From positions 1 to 34,267 of the forward strand of contig CAISTY010000164.1 in NCBI GenBank assembly GCA_903888515.1: a stretch of DNA of 34,267 nt, read 5' to 3'. Source of the DNA: Akkermansiaceae bacterium. Lineage in GTDB: Bacteria; Verrucomicrobiota; Verrucomicrobiia; Verrucomicrobiales; Akkermansiaceae. The notes beneath the pieces were generated by a model. That model searched no databases. It saw only the letters and a program-made list of their open reading frames with translations, and was not told where the DNA came from. A program made the translations under genes and the position numbers. Below are positions 11,130 through 19,679 of the stretch, piece after piece (the first letter of the stretch is position 1; each line of letters starts with the position of its first letter).

Positions 11130-11687
11130 ATGCAGTATTCGCAGGAGTGGCGCGGACAACTGCTCAAACCGTTGCTCGCGGCCCTGGCCCGATTCCGGGT
11201 CACCCCCAATCACCTTACCTTGCTTTCCCTGCTCGCGGGTCTGGCCTTCTGCCCGGTGTTCTTATGGGGTTTCCGACCCGTCGCGCTCGGCCTGTTGCTG
11301 GCGCATGTTCTGTTGGACGGATTGGATGGGCCCTTGGCTCGATTCACGCATCAAGCCTCCAATCGGGGATCCTTCACCGACACCGCCACCGACCAGATGG
11401 TGGTGACTTTCAGCACAGTGACGCTGATATACGCCGGACATGCGGGCATTTGGCCAGGAGCCCTCTATCTGTTCTTTTATGGCGTCGTCGTCATCTTCGC
11501 GATGGTTCGCAACGCGCTGGCCATTCCGTATTCCTGGGTCGTCCGGCCCCGCTTCTTAGTCTATGCGTGGATCCCGGTGGAGATCTATCTATGGCCGGGG
11601 AGTCTCGACGTGCCACTGTGGATCATGACTCTGCTGTTGGGGTTCAAGGGGCTGACCGGCTTCATCCAAATTCGCCGCCGGATGTGA
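11130..11687 (+). CDS. CDP-alcohol phosphatidyltransferase family protein
   Basis: This is a multi-pass membrane protein of 185 residues. The family motif D-x2-DG-x2-AR-x8-G-x3-D-x3-D is intact: Asp63, Asp66, Arg71, Asp84 and Asp88 in DGLDGPLAR through GSFTDTATD. Members transfer a phosphatidyl (or similar) group from CDP-diacylglycerol to an alcohol such as glycerol phosphate, serine or inositol. The acceptor cannot be told from sequence. The start at 11130 is preferred because GGGGAGGGG at 11115-11123 is an excellent ribosome-binding site 6 nt upstream; an ATG at 11073 would add 19 residues with no such site. It follows the LpxH-like gene by 63 bp and converges on the MFS gene. Confidence 0.85.
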   Translation: MQYSQEWRGQLLKPLLAALARFRVTPNHLTLLSLLAGLAFCPVFLWGFRPVALGLLLAHVLLDGLDGPLARFTHQASNRGSFTDTATDQMVVTFSTVTLIYAGHAGIWPGALYLFFYGVVVIFAMVRNALAIPYSWVVRPRFLVYAWIPVEIYLWPGSLDVPLWIMTLLLGFKGLTGFIQIRRRM

Positions 11688-11723
11688 GCCGCCAGATGGA
11701 TTGCAGAACTGTGAGAGATGGGA

Positions 11724-13004
11724 TTAGTGCTCGCCTTCGCGGCGGCTCATGATGGAGCGCGGCATCAGCGGCACCAAGGCCACCAGCGCCATCGAAGCCA
11801 CCACGTTGATCCAAATCAGGCCGTTCAACGAGACATGGAAGGTCTGGTTGAGAGTCGATCCAAACCACGGAGCAAACTGCTGCACGTTGCTCCAGACCGC
11901 CATGATCAGCCCGTATCCCAGCGCCTCGCTGCCCTTGGGCGTGGAGCGCGCGGCCAGATCGAAGAGGGGGGCCTGGATGAGCGTGAGCATGATTCCGTAC
12001 AAGGCCTCGATGCAGAAGGCCGCGGGCATGCTGTTATAGAAAAAATACGCCAGATTGCCCAGTGACAGGATGATCAGGCCGATGCTCAGGGTCCAGCGCA
12101 GCGACAGTCTGCCGCACATGATGCGAAAGGCGAGCGCGCCTAACAGACCAAAGACACCGAAGGTGAGCCGGAGGTAGCCGATCTGCTGGAAACTGAAACC
12201 CAGTTGTTCGCGTTGCTTGAAGGTCAGGAGCGTGGCGTAGCTGGGGATTGCCAGCACCAGCGAAATGAATCCCACGGCCACCCACAGTGTCGGATACTTG
12301 AACAAGCCGGCAATGTTGCGTCCGGCGTTGCGCGCCGTCTGGCCCACGGGCACGCGCGGGATGCGGTTTTCACGCAGCAGGAAAAAACTCGCAATCCACA
12401 GGCACAGGAAGATCAGCGACCCAAAGCCGGCAGCCATGCGCAGGCCTCCCGTGGGACCAAAGCGGGTGGCCAAGAGACCGCTGACAGGCCCGCCCACCAA
12501 GTAGCTGATATTGACGATCACCGAGCGCAGCGAGGTCAGTCTGCCGGTGGCGGCGTTGCGACGTCCCTCTTCCACAATCAAGGCACCGATGACCGTACTG
12601 ACCAACATGAACGACGCATAGAGCATCATGGCAGCGGCCAGCATGATGAAATAACTGGCGGTGACCCAAGCCAACACAAACCACAGCGCGGCGGCGATGG
12701 CCGAGGCACAGAGGATGTAGTGGCGGCGGCGCGTCCCGCACAAAGGTATGCTATCGGAAAGCAGGCCCGCCAGCGGCTTGAAGGCCCAGGGAATGGTCAT
12801 CAGCCAGAAAAACCGCGAAACTTTCTCGGGATCGCAACCGAGTTGATTCATGAGCACATTGGTGAGCGGCAGTTCGCCAATGCTGGTCACCGTGCCCAGG
12901 GTGGTGGCGATCAGACCGATGCTGATGATTGTCATCCCGCGCCGCAACTCGGCCTTGGTGCGAGTGACGGGGGGTGGGGATTCGGCTGCGAGTACTTGGG
13001 CCAC
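11724..13004 (-). CDS. MFS transporter, folate-biopterin transporter (BT1)-like
   Basis: The 426-residue protein has about twelve hydrophobic segments. The segment FFWLMTIPWAFKPLAGLLSDSIPLCGTRRRHYI matches the BT1/FBT branch, where P-W-x-x-K-P-L-x-G-x-x-S-D-x-x-P-L-x-G-x-R-R-R-x-Y marks the loop between helices 2 and 3. Other members carry folates or pterins, and some plastid and cyanobacterial ones carry folate; the substrate here is unknown. The first 22 residues are a polar cytoplasmic tail. The gene is transcribed toward the phosphatidyltransferase, with 36 bp between stops and no obvious hairpin. Its promoter should lie in the 365-bp region shared with dnaB. Confidence 0.75.
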   Translation of the reverse strand: MAQVLAAESPPPVTRTKAELRRGMTIISIGLIATTLGTVTSIGELPLTNVLMNQLGCDPEKVSRFFWLMTIPWAFKPLAGLLSDSIPLCGTRRRHYILCASAIAAALWFVLAWVTASYFIMLAAAMMLYASFMLVSTVIGALIVEEGRRNAATGRLTSLRSVIVNISYLVGGPVSGLLATRFGPTGGLRMAAGFGSLIFLCLWIASFFLLRENRIPRVPVGQTARNAGRNIAGLFKYPTLWVAVGFISLVLAIPSYATLLTFKQREQLGFSFQQIGYLRLTFGVFGLLGALAFRIMCGRLSLRWTLSIGLIILSLGNLAYFFYNSMPAAFCIEALYGIMLTLIQAPLFDLAARSTPKGSEALGYGLIMAVWSNVQQFAPWFGSTLNQTFHVSLNGLIWINVVASMALVALVPLMPRSIMSRREGEH

Positions 13005-13369
13005 GGCTTAGATGGATTGTGCCAGATGGCGCTTGTCTTGTTCGCGATGAACGGGCGTCCCGCTGCCCGTAACTTGGCAGCAAATGGCGACCGCTTTCCG
13101 TGTCTTGGCTGTTCCTGCAAGTCGTGCCATGACGCGCAACCTAGAGATCCCAACCCGCTTGACAAGCTGAAATTCAGCATTCCCCGTTTCTACAGTCAGG
13201 CGCTCATCGCTCCATGGAACACCCGTGATTTGCGACATCGGCCGCACTTGTTCACGGCTATTCACAGGCCGTTCGGATGGCATGATGGAATATTCCCGGA
13301 GATGCGGGTTTTTTTCATAATTGCCTGCTTGCGGTGGCATGTGGCTTTCATCATGGTTCCGCCCCGCGC
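13005..13369. other. Divergent MFS/dnaB intergenic region with possible leader RNA
   Basis: No protein gene is supported here. On the plus strand a consensus -35 TTGACA (13159-13164) is followed by the perfect 13-bp palindrome GCTGAAATTCAGC (13166-13178). No good -10 occurs at 16-18 bp spacing; TACAGT at 13191-13196 is too far at 26 bp. A terminator-like hairpin follows at 13295-13315. The arrangement could be a short untranslated RNA or an attenuated dnaB leader. Confidence 0.4.
13295..13315 (+). terminator. Terminator-like hairpin upstream of dnaB
   Basis: CCCG-GAGATG-CGGG is followed directly by seven T residues on the plus strand. The stem is only 4 bp, all G-C. No plus-strand gene ends nearby, so if real it would end a short leader or small RNA that starts within the preceding 130 bp. 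Confidence 0.4.
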
Positions 13370-14815
13370 ATGGCAGTGGATACAAAAACTCCTCCTTCAT
13401 TCTCCCAGAGCCCGTCCCTGCAACAAGCAGCGACGGCTGTGGATGATGTGACCCGCGCCTTGCCGCATGCGCTCGGCCCGGAGAAAAGCCTGCTGTCCTC
13501 AATGTTGCAGGATTCGCAGGAATACATCGGCGTGGCCATTGAGGAAAAACTCACCACCGGGCATTTCTATCTGCCCTCGCACGCGACCCTGTTCGGTTTC
13601 CTCATCGAGTTGTTCGAGGGCGGCCACGAGATCGAATTGGTGTCGCTGGTGCAACGCCTGCTGGACCGGGGTTTGTTAGACCGGGTCGGCGGGCCGGCGG
13701 CGCTCACCGATCTTTATACCTACGCGCCGAGTCCGGGCCACTTCCGGCACCATCTCCAGCACGTGAAGGACAAGTTCGTCCTGCGCTCCATCATCCAGAA
13801 TTCCAACGAAGCCATTGCCCAGGCCTACGATGCTCCGGACGAGGTCGCATCTTTGTTGGATTCAGTGGAAGCCAGGATGCTGGCGATTCGCGAGGGTTCG
13901 GAATCCAACAAGACCATTACCATCAAGCAATCTGTCGCGGATGTGCTCGAGCAGTTTCAGGCGTTGATTGCCGGCGAGCAAGGATCGCAGGGAATCGCCA
14001 CGGGATTCGAGGAACTGGACCGGATGAGCGGCGGTCTCAAGCCCGGCGAAATGTTTGTCATCGCGGCCCGTCCGTCGATGGGCAAAACCTCGCTGATGAT
14101 GAATCTCGTCGAACACATCTGCATGGATTTGGGCAAGGCGAGCATGGTGTTTTCGTGTGAGATGAGCGCCTTCCAGTTGGTGCAACGGTTGTTGTTCGCA
14201 CGCGCCAAGTTTGCCATCAGCCAGCTTACGAGGGGCTATACGCCGAATAAGGGCGACCTCCAGCGCATTCAACGCACGGCGATGGAAATCGGCGCTTCCA
14301 AGTTGTTCATCGATGACACCGCGGGCATTTCCATCAACGAACTGCGTGCCAAAGCCCGGCGCAAGAAACGTGATGAGAACATCCAGTTCATTGCCATCGA
14401 CTATCTGCAGTTGATGAGATCGCGCAGCAAGCAGGCGGAAAACTCTCGCGAGCGGGAAATCGCGGAAATTTCCGCAGGCATCAAGGGACTTGCCAAGGAG
14501 CTGAACATTCCGATCGTGATTCTCGCCCAGCTCAATCGCGGACCGGAAGGCCGCACCGGCAAAAGTCTTGGCATGCCGCGCCTGTCGGATCTGCGGGAAT
14601 CCGGTGCCATCGAGCAGGACGCCGACCTGGTCGGATTGTTATACCGCCCCGAATACTATGCGGACAGTACCGAGGACAAGGAGGCGGAAGCCGGCAAGGC
14701 GGAACTCGTGCTCGCAAAAAACCGCAACGGCCCCACCGGACATATCCCGCTCACCTTCATCGCCGATCTGATGCGCTTCGAAACCGGCCCTCCCGCCTCC
14801 GAGGCGGAGAGGTGA
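13370..14815 (+). CDS. dnaB: Replicative DNA helicase DnaB
   Basis: DnaB is the hexameric 5'-3' helicase that unwinds DNA at the replication fork and binds primase. The protein has 481 residues from ATG 13370. An N-terminal helical domain (about 30-130; ALGPEKSLLSSMLQD, DLYTYAPSPGHFRHH) is joined to a RecA-like SF4 domain. This has ATGFEELDRMSGGLKPGEMFVIAARPSMGKTSL with Walker A at 233-241, the motif FSCEMSAFQLVQRLL, Walker B-like IQFIAIDYLQLM, VILAQLNRG, LSDLRESGAIEQDADLVGLLYRPEYY and LAKNRNGPTG. All family motifs are intact. The usual DnaB N-terminus is reached with this start; 12 more residues upstream are open but unlike the family. No intein or insertion is seen. Confidence 0.95.
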   Translation: MAVDTKTPPSFSQSPSLQQAATAVDDVTRALPHALGPEKSLLSSMLQDSQEYIGVAIEEKLTTGHFYLPSHATLFGFLIELFEGGHEIELVSLVQRLLDRGLLDRVGGPAALTDLYTYAPSPGHFRHHLQHVKDKFVLRSIIQNSNEAIAQAYDAPDEVASLLDSVEARMLAIREGSESNKTITIKQSVADVLEQFQALIAGEQGSQGIATGFEELDRMSGGLKPGEMFVIAARPSMGKTSLMMNLVEHICMDLGKASMVFSCEMSAFQLVQRLLFARAKFAISQLTRGYTPNKGDLQRIQRTAMEIGASKLFIDDTAGISINELRAKARRKKRDENIQFIAIDYLQLMRSRSKQAENSREREIAEISAGIKGLAKELNIPIVILAQLNRGPEGRTGKSLGMPRLSDLRESGAIEQDADLVGLLYRPEYYADSTEDKEAEAGKAELVLAKNRNGPTGHIPLTFIADLMRFETGPPASEAER

Positions 14816-14865
14816 AAAAGCGCAGAGTGGGGAATTCCGCCATCCATCCCTACTCTGCAACACCG

Positions 14866-14986
14866 CCGCCACCGATCAAGGTCCGATTGCATTTATCATG
14901 CATTGAACCATGCCCGCCGGTGGGGTTGGCTGTCGGTGGGGTGGATCATATCGCACGTCTGCCATATCACCGCCACCGATCAAGGT
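14866..14986. repeat. Pair of 17-bp direct repeats
   Basis: CCGCCACCGATCAAGGT occurs at 14866-14882 and again exactly at 14970-14986, 104 bp apart start to start. The DNA between them is not coding. Possible remnants of an insertion or of a dispersed repeat. Confidence 0.6.
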
Positions 14987-15274
14987 GTGACATTTTGAGT
15001 CCTCTGCCATGCCTCACAAAATTCCGGGGTTTGGAACAACGCCCCAAGGCGTCTGATAACATCCGGCGACGTCATCATCAACCGCCGAAACCACGATGAT
15101 AGCGGACCCGAAACCCGATGAGAGCGTGAAACGCGGAAAGCCGTGATCACGGCGGCGTCAAAAATGCCGAAAGCACAAACCGGCATGGCCGCAGACAAAT
15201 CCAGCAAAATAGCGACGATGTCAATTTGCGAATCCCATACGATGTCAATTCGGCCCGCAACAGTTACCAAGGAG

Positions 15275-15294
15275 GGGCGGTCTCCGAACCGCCC
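15275..15294. repeat. REP-like palindrome
   Basis: GGGCGGT-CTCCGA-ACCGCCC is a perfect 7-bp stem with a 6-nt loop, flanked by GGA on the left and GGCC on the right. No T-run follows. Similar isolated GC-rich stem-loops lie at 15323, 10242 and 2641. Confidence 0.55.
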
Positions 15295-15322
15295 GGCCTA
15301 TGAAGAGTAAATGCATCGGGCA

Positions 15323-15338
15323 GGACATCCTGATGTCC
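15323..15338. repeat. REP-like palindrome
   Basis: GGACATC-CT-GATGTCC is a perfect 7-bp stem with a 2-nt loop, only 28 bp from the stem-loop at 15275-15294. The two may form one composite REP-like unit. Confidence 0.5.
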
Positions 15339-15495
15339 GATCGGCCACGCCGATTGCGGAATCCGCCGCGGCCAATCTATCAGGCCAGGCGCCGGCCCCA
15401 GAATCGGCATTTCCCGCGCCACCGATCTGCGCTGGCGTTTCGGCGATCCGTCATCGCCCGCGCTGAGCCGCAAGTTTTGATGCATGGACAACCCA

Positions 15496-16413
15496 TCACG
15501 GCCGCACCCCGATGCCTAACAGCGTCTGGAAGTTCGGGGCGGTGCTTTCCCGGTCGGCGACGAGAGTTTCGATCCGCTGGAAGCCCGCTTTTTCCAACAT
15601 GGCCGCGAGGCCGCTTTCGGAGAATCCGAGCCAGCGGTCGGCGTAGAGTTCGCGGGCCTGCTCGAAATGGTGGTGGACGAGATCGAGCACGATGAGCCGG
15701 CCGCCGGGTTTGAGGATGCGGAAGGCCGCGTGGATTGCCCGTTGCGGATGTTCGGCGTGGTGCAGGGCCTGGCTGAGGATGGCCAGATCCAGCGATTGTT
15801 CATCGATCGGCGGATCCTCAATGTCGCCGAGCCGGTATTCCAAATTGGTGAGACCGTTGCGGATGGCGAGGGCCTGGCCGAATTCGACCATTTTCGGGGA
15901 AAGATCCACGGCGATGACCTTGTCGACGCGTTGTGCGAGAAGTTGTGCCAAGGTGCCTTCGCCGGCTCCGAGGTCCGCCACCACCCGGTCATTGAGCACC
16001 TTGATGAGCGCCTCGGCGAGGGCCTTCCATGAACGGCCGGGGACGTAATCCTTGCCGAAGCGGCCGGCCAACTCGTCGAAATAGGCGCGCGCATTGTTCC
16101 GGCGTTTTTCCAGCAGATGCGAGAGCGCCGCCATGTCTGTGGGGACTTCGGGCACTTCCTGGGCGGCCAAGCGGGCGACTTCCATGAGATCCGGTGCCGC
16201 AACGCAGGAATACATGTTGTTTTTCCCACTGCGTTCATCGGTCACCAACCCCGCCGTCTTGAGTTGCGAGAGCTGGGTGGAAATCCGACTCTGGCCCATG
16301 CCCAGGATCTCCTGCAGCTCCGCCACCGACAACGCCTCACTGCCCACCAACATCAAAATCCGCAGGCGGGTAGGGTCGGAAAGTAATTTCAGTGATTTTA
16401 GCATTGACGCCAT
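15496..16413 (-). CDS. ArsR-family HTH regulator fused to a SAM-dependent methyltransferase domain (SahR-like)
   Basis: The protein has 305 residues from ATG 16413. The N-terminal 95 residues form an ArsR winged helix: [46 protein letters not shown]. It lacks the ELCVCDL arsenic-binding cysteines. The C-terminal part (about 140-300) is a class I methyltransferase fold with [28 protein letters not shown] and [14 protein letters not shown]. This architecture is that described for SahR, an S-adenosylhomocysteine-responsive repressor of methionine-cycle genes. It is divergent from metK with only 56 bp between starts, and ahcY follows, which supports a SAM/SAH-sensing role. Other in-frame ATGs are at 16437 and 16404. 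Confidence 0.85.
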   Translation of the reverse strand: MASMLKSLKLLSDPTRLRILMLVGSEALSVAELQEILGMGQSRISTQLSQLKTAGLVTDERSGKNNMYSCVAAPDLMEVARLAAQEVPEVPTDMAALSHLLEKRRNNARAYFDELAGRFGKDYVPGRSWKALAEALIKVLNDRVVADLGAGEGTLAQLLAQRVDKVIAVDLSPKMVEFGQALAIRNGLTNLEYRLGDIEDPPIDEQSLDLAILSQALHHAEHPQRAIHAAFRILKPGGRLIVLDLVHHHFEQARELYADRWLGFSESGLAAMLEKAGFQRIETLVADRESTAPNFQTLLGIGVRP

Positions 16414-16469
16414 GGCGGGCCGGTTATATCTACGCATCACGATTTGACGATACGAAAAATCAAAAACAC
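16414..16469. promoter_or_regulatory. Short divergent promoter/operator region between the SahR-like gene and metK
   Basis: Only 56 bp separate the two divergent starts, so promoters and operator must overlap. It contains the direct repeat ACGAT-TTG-ACGAT (16439-16443 and 16447-16451) and an AT-rich TTATATC that could serve as a -10. It is too short for a known SAM or SAH riboswitch. The operator assignment is inference. Confidence 0.45.
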
Positions 16470-17666
16470 ATGAGCACCTACATTTTTTCATCCGAGTCCG
16501 TGGGCGAAGGCCATCCTGACAAGGTTTGCGACACGATTTCCGACGCCATTCTAGACGCCTGCCTGGCGGTCGATCCGAAGAGCCGCGTGGCTTGCGAAAC
16601 CTTCGTGAAAAGCAACATGGTCGTCGTCGGCGGTGAGATCACCATCCCGAAAATCGGCCGCAAGCCGATCGGCGCGGTCATCAACATCGAACAAATCATC
16701 CGTGAAGCGGTGCGCGGCATCGGCTACGTCAACGACGACGATGTCTTCCATGCCGACAGGATTTTCATCAACAACTATCTAACCACCCAGTCGCCGGACA
16801 TCGCCCAAGGCGTGGACGCGACCAGGGCGGAAGGCAAAAAGCACGCCGAGCAGGGAGCGGGTGACCAAGGCATCATGTTCGGATATGCCTGTGATGAGAC
16901 GCCCGAGTTGATGCCTGCGCCGATCATGTTCGCGCATCGCCTCGGGCGCGAACTGACCCGCATCCGCAAGGCCGGCAAACTCGCCAAGTGGCTGCGCCCG
17001 GATGCGAAAAGCCAGGTGGCCGTGGAATATGTCAATGGCAAGCCGACCCGCATCGTCAACGTGGTTGTTTCCACCCAGCACGCGGCCGATGTATCCCATG
17101 CCACGATCGAGAAATTCTGCATTGAGCAGGTGATCAAGAAGGTGCTGCCGAAAGCCATGCTCACCAAGGACACCGTCTATCTGATCAATCCGACCGGGAA
17201 ATTCGTGGTAGGCGGGCCGCAAGGGGACTCCGGCCTAACAGGGCGCAAGATCATCGTCGATACCTACGGTGGCACGGGCCGTCACGGCGGCGGCGCGTTT
17301 TCCGGCAAGGACCCGTCGAAAGTCGATCGTTCGGCCGCCTACATGGGCCGCTGGGTGGCCAAGAATGTCGTGGCTGCGGGCCTAGCCACCCGCTGCGAAG
17401 TGCAATTCGCCTATGCCATCGGCCATCCGGATCCGCTGAGCGTTCATGTTGATACTTTCGGCACCGGCACCGCGAGTGATGAGAAGATTCTAGCAGGCAT
17501 CCTCAAGGTGTTTTCCTTCAAGCCCGCCGACATCATCAAACAACTCAACCTGCTGCGTCCGATCTACTCGAAGACCACCAATTACGGCCATTTCGGCAAA
17601 GCCGACGCCGACCTCACCTGGGAAACCACGGCCAAGGTGCCAGCACTCAGGAAAGCGGTTAGATAA
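16470..17666 (+). CDS. metK: S-adenosylmethionine synthetase (methionine adenosyltransferase)
   Basis: MetK makes S-adenosylmethionine from methionine and ATP in the cytosol. The 398 residues match the usual length of about 385-400. Signatures are [23 protein letters not shown] at the start, [22 protein letters not shown] (the ATP/Met site), [43 protein letters not shown] and IGHPDPLSV. The start is the first Met of the conserved [11 protein letters not shown]; the frame is open upstream without similarity. The gene diverges from the SahR-like regulator. The next gene downstream is a repeat-flanked four-helix-bundle gene, followed by ahcY, so the metK-ahcY unit appears interrupted by an insertion. 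Confidence 0.97.
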   Translation: MSTYIFSSESVGEGHPDKVCDTISDAILDACLAVDPKSRVACETFVKSNMVVVGGEITIPKIGRKPIGAVINIEQIIREAVRGIGYVNDDDVFHADRIFINNYLTTQSPDIAQGVDATRAEGKKHAEQGAGDQGIMFGYACDETPELMPAPIMFAHRLGRELTRIRKAGKLAKWLRPDAKSQVAVEYVNGKPTRIVNVVVSTQHAADVSHATIEKFCIEQVIKKVLPKAMLTKDTVYLINPTGKFVVGGPQGDSGLTGRKIIVDTYGGTGRHGGGAFSGKDPSKVDRSAAYMGRWVAKNVVAAGLATRCEVQFAYAIGHPDPLSVHVDTFGTGTASDEKILAGILKVFSFKPADIIKQLNLLRPIYSKTTNYGHFGKADADLTWETTAKVPALRKAVR

Positions 17667-17707
17667 AAGACGCAAGACTTCAAGACGCAAGACGCAAGAT
17701 AAAGAAA
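17667..17707. repeat. Left arm of inverted short-repeat array flanking the four-helix-bundle gene
   Basis: Directly after the metK stop lies a run of AAGACGC / AAGACTTC units: AAGACGCAAGACTTCAAG followed by ACGCAAGACGCAAGA. The same units occur in reverse complement at 18115-18173. The arms share AAAGACGCAAGACTT. Confidence 0.8.
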
Positions 17708-17720
17708 AGAAGATATCGCC

Positions 17721-18107
17721 ATGCCATTACACCACTTTGAAGATTTAGAAGTCTGGAAGCGAAGTGCTAGGCTGGCGGTTTCCATTCTTGAACTGATTGA
17801 TCCCGTTAAGCTATACGCCTTACGGGATCAGATGGCTCGCTGTTGCATTTCTGTTCCTTCAAACATTGCCGAAGGAGCCGAGCGTGAAAGTGATCGCGAG
17901 TTCCGGCGTTTCCTAGCCATTGCCAAGGGCTCAGCGGGCGAACTCCGCACCCAACTCTATATCGGAATCAAAGCTGGCATCTTCAGTACCGAGGCCGCTA
18001 CACCTCTGATTCAGGAAGCCAAGGAAATTGCATCCATGATCGAAGGTCTTCGCAAGCGACTGGGCGGAGAAGGCATCATCAACACGCTGCTATCATTCTT
18101 CTTCTAA
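17721..18107 (+). CDS. Four-helix-bundle protein (S23 / 23S rRNA intervening-sequence protein family, TIGR02436-like)
   Basis: The 128-residue, mostly helical protein has the family pattern: [19 protein letters not shown] at the N-terminus, [48 protein letters not shown] in the middle and a C-terminal helix ending LRKRLGG. Relatives are encoded within intervening sequences of 23S rRNA genes in Leptospira and Coxiella, but many are stand-alone like this one; their function is unknown. The related fold occurs in Avd proteins of diversity-generating retroelements; no reverse transcriptase is near. The gene lies between metK and ahcY, and arms of AAGACGC/AAGACTT repeats flank it in inverted orientation. 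G+C is visibly lower than its neighbours. It looks like recently inserted cargo. Confidence 0.88.
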   Translation: MPLHHFEDLEVWKRSARLAVSILELIDPVKLYALRDQMARCCISVPSNIAEGAERESDREFRRFLAIAKGSAGELRTQLYIGIKAGIFSTEAATPLIQEAKEIASMIEGLRKRLGGEGIINTLLSFFF

Positions 18108-18110
18108 TTC

Positions 18111-18173
18111 TTCTCTTGCGTCTTGTGTCTTCAAGTCTTCTGTCTTCTGTCTTCAAGTCTTGCGTCTTTTTCC
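18111..18173. repeat. Right arm of inverted short-repeat array flanking the four-helix-bundle gene
   Basis: CTTGCGTCTTGTGTCTTCAA, then GTCTTCTGTCTTCTGTCTTC, then AAGTCTTGCGTCTTTTT form a pyrimidine-rich array. It is the reverse complement of the AAGACGC/AAGACTT/AAGACAG units of the left arm at 17667-17707. It starts 3 bp after the four-helix gene stop and ends 27 bp before ahcY. Confidence 0.8.
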
Positions 18174-18199
18174 AACTTCACATTCCAACCACCACCATT

Positions 18200-19606
18200 A
18201 TGACCGACTACAAAGTTAGAGACCTCTCGCTGGCCGGATTCGGCCGCAAGGAAATTGAAATCGCCGAACATGAAATGCCCGGCTTGATGGCCACCCGCGC
18301 CAAGTACGGCCCTGAGCAGCCGCTGTCAGGGGTGCGCATCATGGGATCGCTGCACATGACGATCCAGACCGCGGTGCTCATCGAGACGCTGGTCGCACTC
18401 GGCGCGCAAGTTCGCTGGGTTTCCTGCAACATTTTCTCGACCCAGGATCACGCCGCCGCCGCGATTGCCGCCGCCGGCGTGCCGGTTTTCGCCTGGAAGG
18501 GTGAAACCCTCGAGGAATACTGGTGGTGCACCTGGCAGGCGCTGGTCAATCCGTCCGGCCTCGGCCCGCAACTCATCGTCGATGACGGTGGTGACGCCAC
18601 GCTGCTCATCCACAAGGGATACGAAATGGAGAACGGTTCCACCTGGATTCACACCGCATCCGGCAACCATGAGGAGCAAGTCATCAAGGACCTGCTCAAG
18701 GAGATCCAGGCCAAACAACCCGGGATTTTCCACGAGATCGTCAAGGACTGGAAGGGTGTGAGCGAGGAAACGACCACCGGGGTGCACCGTCTCTATCAGA
18801 TGGCCAAAGCCGGCACGCTGCTCGTTCCCGCCATCAACGTGAATGATTCGGTCACCAAGTCGAAGTTCGACAACCTCTATGGGTGCCGCGAGTCGCTGGT
18901 GGATGGCATCAAGCGTGCCACCGACGTGATGATTTCCGGCAAGGTCGGCGTGGTCTGCGGTTATGGTGATGTCGGCAAAGGCTGTGCCCACGCGTTGCGC
19001 AGCCAGGGTGCGCAGGTTGTGGTGACCGAAGTGGATCCGATATGCGCACTACAGGCGGCGATGGAAGGATTCCGCGTGTTGCCCGTGGAAGACACGCTTG
19101 GCTGGGGTGATATCTATGTCACCGCCACCGGCAACAGGGACATCATCCGCCTTGAACACATGGCAAAAATGAAGGATCAGGCGATTGTCTGCAACATCGG
19201 CCACTTCGACAACGAGATCCAGATCGACAAGCTCAACAACGCGCCTGGTGTTGTTAGAACCAACATCAAGCCGCAGGTGGACAAATATACATTTCCAACC
19301 GGCAACAGTCTATATATGCTTGCGGAGGGCCGGTTAGTGAACCTCGGTTGCGCCACAGGCCACCCGAGTTTCGTGATGTCCAACAGCTTCACCAACCAGA
19401 CGCTCGCCCAGATCGATCTCTGGAAGAACAGGGATGTCTATCAGGCGGGCGATGTCAAAGTCCTGCCGAAGTTCCTCGACGAGGAGGTCGCCCGGCTCCA
19501 TCTTGCCAAGATCGGCGTGAAACTCACTAGTCTCACCCCCGAGCAAGCCGACTACATCGGCGTGCCGGTGGAGGGTCCCTACAAGACCGATCATTACCGG
19601 TATTGA
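18200..19606 (+). CDS. ahcY: S-adenosyl-L-homocysteine hydrolase (adenosylhomocysteinase)
   Basis: AhcY splits S-adenosylhomocysteine into adenosine and homocysteine using a bound NAD, clearing the by-product of methylation. The 468 residues match the longer bacterial type. Landmarks are [104 protein letters not shown] with the catalytic Lys and Asp, [15 protein letters not shown] (NAD), [10 protein letters not shown], and the C-terminal [13 protein letters not shown] through KTDHYRY with its Lys and Tyr NAD contacts. It acts with metK and the SahR-like regulator in the SAM cycle. Start 18200 is the first Met of the conserved part. Confidence 0.97.
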   Translation: MTDYKVRDLSLAGFGRKEIEIAEHEMPGLMATRAKYGPEQPLSGVRIMGSLHMTIQTAVLIETLVALGAQVRWVSCNIFSTQDHAAAAIAAAGVPVFAWKGETLEEYWWCTWQALVNPSGLGPQLIVDDGGDATLLIHKGYEMENGSTWIHTASGNHEEQVIKDLLKEIQAKQPGIFHEIVKDWKGVSEETTTGVHRLYQMAKAGTLLVPAINVNDSVTKSKFDNLYGCRESLVDGIKRATDVMISGKVGVVCGYGDVGKGCAHALRSQGAQVVVTEVDPICALQAAMEGFRVLPVEDTLGWGDIYVTATGNRDIIRLEHMAKMKDQAIVCNIGHFDNEIQIDKLNNAPGVVRTNIKPQVDKYTFPTGNSLYMLAEGRLVNLGCATGHPSFVMSNSFTNQTLAQIDLWKNRDVYQAGDVKVLPKFLDEEVARLHLAKIGVKLTSLTPEQADYIGVPVEGPYKTDHYRY

Positions 19607-19679
19607 GGTTGGGGCGTGTTTTGGTCATTGCAAATCCATGTCTTCGATGCGAGGTTGATCTGAGCCAAGCACGCATGGC

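Larger units (their letters stand above)
14816..15495. other. 680-bp gene-free region between convergent dnaB and the ArsR-methyltransferase gene
   Basis: I see no credible gene. The stretch contains a 17-bp direct repeat CCGCCACCGATCAAGGT at 14866-14882 and 14970-14986, and a 12-bp direct repeat ACGATGTCAATT at 15215-15226 and 15239-15250. It also has two isolated stem-loops, at 15275-15294 and 15323-15338. It looks like decayed repetitive or mobile DNA between two convergent transcription units. Confidence 0.6.
17667..18173. mobile_element. Putative mobile cassette: four-helix-bundle gene with inverted repeat-array arms
   Basis: A single small gene sits between inverted arrays of 6-8 bp units. 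The whole unit, about 507 bp, lies in the metK-ahcY interval. It encodes no transposase, so if mobile it would need to be moved in trans. No clean target-site duplication could be identified because the edges are themselves repetitive. Confidence 0.5.

Noticed and set aside
12204..13451. Long plus-strand open frame (415 codons) opposite the MFS transporter gene
   Set aside because: It is antisense to a well-supported membrane transporter; its composition (Gln, His, Arg rich) is that of a reverse-strand shadow and it shows no family motif.
16414..16469. SAM or SAH riboswitch ahead of metK
   Set aside because: Only 56 bp separate metK from the divergent gene, too short for known SAM riboswitch classes with an expression platform, and no matching stem pattern is seen.
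17667..18173. CRISPR array suggested by short repeats near the four-helix-bundle gene
   Set aside because: Units are 6-8 bp with no unique spacers, are inverted around a gene, and no cas gene is present.
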